Assembly (NCBI RefSeq): GCF_003597395.2
Contig: NC_133770.1
Location: 8,587,049 to 8,651,048 of the forward strand
From: Chelonoidis abingdonii
Lineage: Eukaryota; Chordata; Testudines; Testudinidae
Direction: 5' to 3'
DNA length: 64,000 nt
How positions within the stretch are numbered: position 1 is the first letter of the stretch; each line of letters opens with the position of its first letter. Positions 58,155 to 64,000 of this stretch are shown here, in pieces. The notes below the pieces were generated by a model. That model saw only the letters and a list, made by a program, of their open reading frames with translations. It was not told the DNA's origin and searched no databases. Position numbers and translations under genes: made by a program.

Positions 58155-59543
58155 ATGGACCCTGCTGAGACCATGGACCCTGCTGAGACCATGGACCATG
58201 ATGAGACCAGTAATGCAATCGTGCAAGTTTTAAACAGCTCGCGCACTCTCGTGCTGTCTATGCTGAGCCATGACCTGAAAATTCAGGAGGAGAGGGGGAG
58301 GAGGAGGTGGAGGAGGAGGGACAGGAGGAGGACTTGGAGTTTGAGGAGGCAGCTGCGCACCGACAGGAGCGATGTTAATGATGGTGATGATGACGACATA
58401 GAGAGTGATCTCTCCCTAACCGCAGGACCCAGCATTTTGGAGCTACTGCTGGTAATGGGTCAGCTTCTGCCCATTGAACGCCGATTTTGGGCACGGGAAA
58501 CAAGCACAGACTGGTGGGACCGCATAGTTTTGCAGGTGTGGGACGATTCCCAGTGGCTGCATAACTTTCGCATGCGTAAGAGCACTTTCTTTGAACTTTG
58601 TGACTTGCTTTCCCCTGCCCTGAAACGCCATAATACTGACATGAGAGCAGCTCTCACTGTGGAGAAGCGAGTGGCAATAGCCCTCTGGAAGCTTGCAACT
58701 CCAGACAGCTACCGGTCAGTCGCGAATCAATTTGGAGTGGGAAAATCTACCGTGGGGGCTGCTGTGATGCAAGTAGCCAAAGCAATCGTTAGGCTGCTGC
58801 TACGAAAGTTTGTGACTCTGGGAAACGTGCAGGTCATAGTGGATGGCTTTGCTGCAATGGGATTCCCTAACTGTGGAGGGGCCATAGATGGAACCCATAT
58901 CCCTATCTTGGCCCCAGAGCACCAGGGCGCCGAGTACGTGAACCGCAAGGGGTACTTTTCCATGGTGCTGCAAGCACTGGTGGATCACAAGGGACGTTTC
59001 ACCAGCATCCACGTGGGATGGCCAGGAAGGGTTCATGACGCGCGCGTCTTCAGAAACAGTACTCTCTTTAAACGACTGCATCAAGGAAATTACTTCCCAG
59101 ACCAGAAAATAACAGTGGGCGATGTTGAGATGCCTGTCGTTATCCTGGGTGACCCAGCCTACCCCTTGATGCCGTGGCTCATGAAGCCATACACAGGCAG
59201 CCTGGACAGTGCTCAGGAGCTGTTCAACTACAGGCTGAGCAAGTGCAGGATGGTGGTAGAGTGTGCATTTGGGCGTTTAAAGGGGCGCTTTCGATCATTA
59301 CTCACTCGCTCAGACCTCAGCCCAAAGAATGTCCCCGTAGCTATTGCTGCTTGCTGTGTGCTCCACAATCTCTGTGAGAGTAAGGGGGATACCTTTATGG
59401 CGGGGTGGGAGGCTGAGGCTAATCGCCTGGCCGCTGACTACGAGCAGCCAGACACCAGGGCGATTAGAAGAGCACACCAGGAGGCGGTGCGCATCAGAGA
59501 AGCCCTGAAAATGTGTTTTGTCGCGGGCCAGGGTATGGTGTGA
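58155..59543 (+). CDS. Harbinger transposase (HARBI1-like DDE nuclease), open frame intact
   Basis: A 462-codon frame from the ATG at 58155, which I prefer as start; the frame is open upstream to an ATG at 57918, but that stretch lies directly behind the terminal repeat and looks like leader. Counted from 58155: MDPAET-like repeats at 1-18, an Arg-rich stretch (47-72) followed by an Asp-rich stretch (76-87), a helix-turn-helix-like SYRSVANQFGVGKSTV near 185-200, then the DDE domain with Asp245 (GAIDGTHI), Asp333 (ILGDPAYPL) and Glu369 (VVECAFGRLKGRF). RVHDARVFRNS at about 295-305 and LHNLCE near 409-414 are further family signatures. No stop or frameshift breaks the catalytic domain. A polyadenylation signal AATAAA is at 59784-59789. 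In known Harbinger elements this protein works with the Myb-like partner; here that partner is damaged. Confidence 0.93.
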   Translation: MDPAETMDPAETMDHDETSNAIVQVLNSSRTLVLSMLSHDLKIQEERGRRRWRRRDRRRTWSLRRQLRTDRSDVNDGDDDDIESDLSLTAGPSILELLLVMGQLLPIERRFWARETSTDWWDRIVLQVWDDSQWLHNFRMRKSTFFELCDLLSPALKRHNTDMRAALTVEKRVAIALWKLATPDSYRSVANQFGVGKSTVGAAVMQVAKAIVRLLLRKFVTLGNVQVIVDGFAAMGFPNCGGAIDGTHIPILAPEHQGAEYVNRKGYFSMVLQALVDHKGRFTSIHVGWPGRVHDARVFRNSTLFKRLHQGNYFPDQKITVGDVEMPVVILGDPAYPLMPWLMKPYTGSLDSAQELFNYRLSKCRMVVECAFGRLKGRFRSLLTRSDLSPKNVPVAIAACCVLHNLCESKGDTFMAGWEAEANRLAADYEQPDTRAIRRAHQEAVRIREALKMCFVAGQGMV

Positions 59544-59932
59544 TTGCAGTGCTTCTTTGCCCTTGATGAACACTCCCGCCTCTATTGACTCCCTGTAAGC
59601 AACCCACCGTCCCCCTTTACTTACAGCTTGCTGCAGGACTTTCAAAATCAACCCCCCACCCTTTCATTACATGTGGCTGAAGGAAAGAAAGCCAGTATGT
59701 TTTAAAAATCATTTAATCTTTATTAAAACTCATTTGTTATTGCTTTAAAAACATGCGTTCATTTTTAAAGGATCATTCCCTGTAATAAAAGCACCCTCCC
59801 CCCTTTGGATGTATGTCTGATTAGAAAGGAACTATATTCAGAGGCACAGATTTATCTAGGTATCCCTGAAAGCTGTGCTTTGGGAGGAGGATCACAGGTA
59901 AGGAAAAGCCCATGAAATACATTTCAGCTTCA

Positions 59933-61592
59933 TTACAGCCTTTTGGTTGGGCTCTCCATGGGGGTGGAGTGTGCTGGTGCAGGAAGCCTTCCCCCACGCG
60001 TTCTAACACGTCTGCGTGAGGGAGATATGGAACCTGGGGAGCTTGGAGGGTGATTAAACATGGACTGCAGTGGCACTCTGTAACCCCGCTGCTGTTCCTG
60101 AACAATCAACATGCGTCTGAGGATATCAGTGTGATCACGCAGCAGCTCCAGCGTTCCATCACGCCAGCGCCTATCTTCCTCCCTGCTCCTCTGATCTTCC
60201 TGCCTGTCTTCCTTGCGCCACCTCTCTTCTACCTGCCGGTCTTCCTCTCGCCACCTCTCATCTCGAGCGTCTCTCCTGTCCTCCCGGTCACTGGCATCTT
60301 TCTTGTATTTTGCTATCAGTTCCTTCAAATCACTATGATGAGCTGTGTTACTGTGGCTGACTTCCATGACTTCGGAAAACATTTCGTCTCTCGTTCTCTT
60401 TTTCCTCTGTCTCTTGGGTAGCCTGGCAGATGGGGTAGTGAGTAAAGAACACTGCACAGCTGTATGGTGGAGGTAAGAGAGAGAAGTATGTAAAAAGATA
60501 CATTTCTTAGAACAATGATTCCACTCACTCACACAGCACAAAACTATGCACCTTACGCAGGACATGTGATTTCACTCCAAGGTCACATTTTTCATCTTTT
60601 AATACTGGGAGACTCTGTCCCTGGGCTCAGAGCACAGTACAGATGCAGCTTGCTGGTACTACCATTATAAATTTGCTTCCAAGCAGCCATGGTAAGTCTT
60701 TATGTTTGTCTCACCCCTCCCTGCTAAAGCATCATCGCAGCACAAGTCCCCTCCACCCAGCTACATGGAGTGGCATTACAGTAGCATAATGGCCATGTTT
60801 GCTCTCCTAATTACAAATAAATTACTTATTTCAACCAGGTCACAATGAACGATAGAACTCTGGTGAGAGTTACAGCAGAAGAGGCAGAGCGAATGTTTCA
60901 TGCCTGTGATCAGAGTCCTGGCGCTTATGCATCTATGCTTTGTGAAGCAATGATTCCAAATTACGTCATGCATGCCTGGAGGGGCAAAGCATCTTTCATT
61001 GGAGGACCGGCTAAGGCAGCATTGCCCCAAAATTTACTGAAAAGGCTCTTTGATTTCCTGCAATATCAATTCATGGAGATTTCTTGGGAGGATTTTCATT
61101 GCATCCCCAGACATGTTAAGGAACTTTTCATGTAACTGTAATGGCTAAAAAGAAATGACAACGCATGCTTAAAAATTGATAATTAAAAAACGCTACTTTT
61201 TAAATATGACTGATTTAAACATTTACTCACCGCTGGTCCCTTCCATGGCTTCACTTTCTGTGATAGTGGCTTGATTAGCCTGCTGCAAGGTTAAATCTTG
61301 GGTCAGAAACAACTCCTGGCTGCTGTTGGTAATTGAGAGCTGTGTGGTATCAGCAATGTCTCCCTCATGTACCTCTTCCTGATCTTCCCCCTCTGCAGAA
61401 TCCTCAGCCACAGTTGAAACTGAAATCAGGTCATCTGAATCCACGATTAAGGATGGGCGACTGGTAGCCAAGCCCCCAAAAATTGCATGTAGCTCTGCAT
61501 AGAACCTGCATGTTTTAGGAGCAACTCCAGAGATCCAAAAGCTCTTCTGTGGTCCATGCTGGAGCTCTTTTTCTATTCTCAGGAGACTGCAT
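59933..61592 (-). pseudogene. Harbinger Myb-like DNA-binding partner, internally deleted
   Basis: Minus-strand gene in two exons. Exon 1 is 61231-61592: an ATG at 61592 begins MQSPENRKRAPAWTTEELLDLW, the start of the Myb/SANT (trihelix) domain, then hits a stop at 61515-61517. In a shifted frame the sequence resumes with PKTCRFYAELHAIFGG, the segment that normally follows the domain, so most of the Myb domain is lost by a deletion that also breaks the frame. An acidic linker (DSDDLISVSTVAEDSAEGEDQEE) follows to the donor AGCG|GTGAGT. The intron is 60423-61230. Exon 2, 59933-60422, starts at CTGCCAG|GCTACCC and reads KRQRKKRTRDEMFSEVME, a strongly charged coiled-coil of RxEDRR-like repeats, ILRRMLIVQEQQ, and a basic tail ending SPTKRL. 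AATAAA for this strand is at 59719-59724. In complete elements this partner binds the ends and brings the transposase to the nucleus. Confidence 0.85.
60845..61135 (+). CDS. Third Harbinger ORF, 96 aa, BEN-like (uncertain)
   Basis: A 96-codon plus-strand frame lying wholly inside the intron of the minus-strand Myb-like gene. Just before the ATG the sequence reads TATTTCAACCAG, a good splice acceptor, so it may be the last exon of a plus-strand transcript. The protein is well-formed: an N-terminal helix (VRVTAEEAERMFHAC), LCEAMIPNYVMHAWRGKASF around residues 32-51, GGPAKAALPQNLLKRLFDFL (53-72), and a C-terminal helix (IPRHVKELFM). The order of a hydrophobic segment, a loop with basic and glycine residues, then a leucine-rich helix resembles BEN domains, which bind DNA or protein. 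This is an impression from pattern and not a proven match. I do not recognise it as a standard part of Harbinger elements. Confidence 0.55.
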   Translation: MNDRTLVRVTAEEAERMFHACDQSPGAYASMLCEAMIPNYVMHAWRGKASFIGGPAKAALPQNLLKRLFDFLQYQFMEISWEDFHCIPRHVKELFM

Positions 61593-61969
61593 TTTTAAAG
61601 GTGCAGCGTGATTAACTGCTGCTCAGAGCCCCACGGTGGACAAACAGGAAACTGATTCAAACCTCCACGGGTCTTTTCCTGTTTACCTGGCCAGTGCATA
61701 GGAGTTTTGAGTGCTGTCCAGAGTGGTCAGTGGTGATCTGTGGGATAGCTCCTGGAGGCCATTAACTTCGATTTCCGTCCACACTGCACTAAATTCGAAT
61801 TAGTAAATTCGATTTTAGGGTTACTCCTGTGGTTTAGTAGGAGTACTAAAATCGATTTAAATAGCCCTTTAATTCGAATTAGAGGGCTGCGTCATGTGGA
61901 TGGGTGCTCCATAAATTCGAATTAAAGCCGTTTAATTCGAATTTAAGGCCTCGTGTAGACATGGCCTCA

Positions 61970-63471
61970 GAAAGGGCAGTTCTCCGCCTTAAGGCTAGTC
62001 ATGTGCATCACGTGTCTTAAAATGAGACCATCGGCTTGAAAATTTATCGGTTGGGTTTTTGGCTTTTTTAATGAGTTCAGGGTAATCCTGCATCTTTCCC
62101 TGGGTGTACACAGACTCCAAAGGAAGGAACACAAAATCCATCCCAAGGTTTAGCTGCTTCTAGGGGTCCTCCTCAAGGACCGCTCAGCTCACACTCTAGG
62201 TCCTCTCCTTCTAGAGAGCTATTCCCCATCTCCTTTATAATCAAGTGGGGAAATTGAGCTATCTGCAATTGTGAGCCAGCAGTATACACTTAATGCTTCC
62301 CAGAAAGGTCAACACCTGCTGAAAGGGCCAGGAACCAGACAAACACTGATGGCCTGTCACATGCGCAAAGTAAACAGTTAAAAAAAGGAAGGATAGATTT
62401 TTTTTCTCTAATACTTATCAGTTATTATAAGCCCTGATCCTCCATGAGATCCACTAGCATGGGCCCCTGTGCTCATGCAGAGCCACAATTCAGTCAATTG
62501 AACTTCACACTTCTACAGGAGTTTATGCTATCAAGCCCAGCTACAGGATCAGGGCCTTTTGCAGGACTGGTAACAGAGGAAGGCAAGATATTTTGACACA
62601 GAAGTTTGATTTTAGTGTGTCCTGTTAACTGTTATTACAATGTATTACTAGGAACCTTAGTTTACTAAAAGCAAATAGATTTTAAAGCCCTGGTTACTTT
62701 TCACCATTACTCTGGTTTACAGTACATATGCATTCAGGGTGCAGGCTGATCTGCAGTAATAAGCCTAACAGTACTTTACCCCTATATAGATCAAAGTGAA
62801 TTACAAACCTTAACTTGTTTAGTCTGTGATGATCTCTAGCCAGTTTCACTTCTGATCCTTGTGACCTGCCACAAGCCGCTGCCCTGCCGCGCTGTCCTCC
62901 CAGCCCAGCAAAGAACCAGTCTGTATGGGCCACTTCTTTAATATCCCAACAGTTTTCAGCCAAACTCCAAAATAAAACAGTTCAACGTCGATCCAACAGC
63001 TAAACAATCCTCCTGCCCCGGGGCTTCCTTGCCAGAGCCTTCGTGGTTCTTAACAGCTCTTCCCCTCTCTTGAGCTTTCAGCCTTTATAGGAATCCGTCG
63101 CTCAGCACTCGACCCCTTGCAAACCACCAGTCCCCAACCTATTCTTAACAGGGCTTTCTATCTCTGAACAGGGCAGACTGGCTCCAGGCTCCTCCAGCGT
63201 CAGCCCCATGTCACACAGCACTGCAGCACACGCTCAGAGTTAAGCATCTGCCTAAAACACCTTACTGAATCCTGGCCTTTGGGGTCAGCCACTGCAGGAG
63301 GGCATTTGGTTTGGTTTATACAAGCTGCTTTCAGTGTTTCTTTAATAAATCACAAAAACCTAAACTCAAGCCCTAAGCTACCGGACACCCCTTGGAAAAG
63401 CAACGCTTCCTGCTGGTGCATAACAAAAGCTGGACCTCGGTTCTTCGGCTCAGATCTACGTCCCACAGAAG
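61970..63471. other. Intergenic, no gene seen
   Basis: AATAAA motifs occur on the plus strand near 62970 and 63340 but no associated exon is recognisable. Confidence 0.45.
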
Positions 63472-64000
63472 CAGGGCCGGCTCCAGGCACCAGCAAAGAA
63501 AACAAGTGCCTGGGGCGGCCAATAGAAAGGGGTGGCAGTCCATCCGTGATTGGGGTGAAACGTCCGGCCCTTTGGTGGCAATTCAGCAGTGAGTCCTTCA
63601 CTCTCCTTTTTCTTCCTCAGCAGCACTTTGGCGACGGGCCCTTCACTCCCCCTCTTCTTCTTCAGCTGCACTTCGGGGACGGTCCCTTCACTCCCCCTCT
63701 TCTTCAACAGCACTTTGGCGACGGGCCCTTCACTCCCCCTCTTCTTCGGCAGCACTTCGGTGATGGGCCCTTCACTCCCCCTCTTCTTCTTCGGCAGCAC
63801 TTCAGCGATGGGCCCTTCACTCCCCCTCTTCTTCTTCAGCAGCACTTCAGTGACGGGCCCTTCACTCCCCCTCTTCTTCTGTAGCAGCAGCACTTCGGTG
63901 ATGGGCCCTTCACTCTCCCTCTTCTTCTGCGGCACTTCGGTGACGGGCCCTTCACTCCCCCTCTTCTTCTTCAGCAGCACTTCGGTGATGGGCCCTTCAC
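63472..64000. mobile_element. hAT-type MITE containing a VNTR, cut by the window edge
   Basis: Starts CAGGGCCGGCTCCAG at 63472, the same end as the MITEs at 40279 and 28270. The first 120 bp (GGCACCAGC, TGCCTGGGGCGGCCAATAG, TTTGGTGGCAATTCAGCAG) match the family of 41505. From 63596 the element is taken over by the tandem array described separately. The right end and the target duplication lie beyond the window. Confidence 0.75.
63596..64000. repeat. VNTR, nine units of 42-48 bp plus a partial unit
   Basis: Unit CTTCACTCCCCCTCTTCTTC followed by TTCAGCAGCACTTCGGTGA and CGGGCC. Unit starts: 63596, 63641, 63686, 63728, 63770, 63815, 63860, 63908, 63950, then a partial at 63995. Unit lengths are 45, 45, 42, 42, 45, 45, 48, 42 and 45, all multiples of three. 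Both strands stay open in at least one frame (63279-63884 plus and 63456-63980 minus). Length changes come from TTC and CAG triplet gains or losses. It continues beyond the window. Confidence 0.95.

Larger units (their letters stand above)
57808..61966 (+). mobile_element. Full-length PIF/Harbinger DNA transposon, TSD TCA
   Basis: A 4,159-bp element with ends GGCCTTGTCTACAC (57808) and GTGTAGACATGGCC (61966), inverted to each other with one mismatch, flanked by TCA on both sides (57805-57807, 61967-61969). Subterminal zones carry repeated AATTCGAATT-type motifs: one on the left (near 57876) and four on the right (near 61792, 61871, 61914 and 61935), plus several ATCGAA/TTCGAT motifs, probable binding sites for the element's proteins. 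Inside are a plus-strand DDE transposase, a convergent minus-strand Myb-like gene in two exons, and a third small plus-strand ORF. Two-gene organisation is standard for Harbinger; the third ORF is not. Confidence 0.93.

Noticed and set aside
60050..60421. 123-codon plus-strand open frame in the Harbinger element
   Set aside because: Antisense shadow of exon 2 of the Myb-like gene, whose charged coiled-coil frame is the real one.
1..64000. CRISPR array, bacterial operons, or viral genome
   Set aside because: Direct repeats are minisatellites with no spacers of constant size; spliced Wnt gene, SINEs and LINEs show vertebrate nuclear DNA. No retroviral genes were recognised.

Overview
The window looks like nuclear DNA of a turtle, probably a cryptodire. 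It has low gene density, five tRNA-derived SINEs whose 3' ends match CR1 (the Cry type of SINE), several degraded CR1 LINEs, an autonomous-size PIF/Harbinger transposon with related MITEs, and many short hAT-type MITEs with 8-bp target duplications. The species call rests on repeat types recognised by eye, not on a database search.

Only one host gene is visible: WNT9A, on the minus strand. Exon 1 (48840-48934; start codon, signal peptide, first base of the donor at 48839) and exon 2 (5709-5968) encode residues 1-118 in phase. Intron 1 is about 42.9 kb and fills most of the window. Exons 3 and 4 are not seen, so intron 2 runs from 5708 past the left edge. A CpG-rich promoter region (about 47480-49200) carries a TATA-like box at 49009-49015, GC boxes, an upstream ORF that overlaps the WNT9A start, and a G-rich minisatellite that stops about 40 bp short of the exon 1 donor. 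Upstream of the gene (49200-64000) there is intergenic DNA made largely of repeats.

Region by region: 1-560 GC-rich repeat; 4278-4493 hAT MITE; 5709-5968 WNT9A exon 2; 7175-8845 5'-truncated CR1; 10377-25471 mostly unremarkable intron with at least five Harbinger-type MITEs, a tandem GC-rich repeat, a Cry SINE and a 290-bp foldback element; 28270-28869 GC-rich hAT element with internal amplification; 31460-42360 MITEs, CR1 pieces and a nested hAT; 45658-46108 repeats; 47480-49200 WNT9A promoter region; 49270-49830 TG-rich tract; 50071-50950 CR1; 53091-53462 MITE and SINE; 57808-61966 full-length Harbinger element; 63472-64000 hAT MITE containing a 42-48 bp VNTR that runs off the right edge.

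The most interesting item is the Harbinger element. It has matched ends and a TCA target duplication. Its DDE transposase is open from end to end. A convergent Myb-like partner gene has lost most of its DNA-binding domain by internal deletion. A third small ORF (96 aa), on the opposite strand inside the partner gene's intron, has a BEN-like look and a good splice acceptor just upstream. Only the two WNT9A exons, the Harbinger genes and the CR1 reverse transcriptase remnants have recognisable protein-coding content; most other open frames look like chance.
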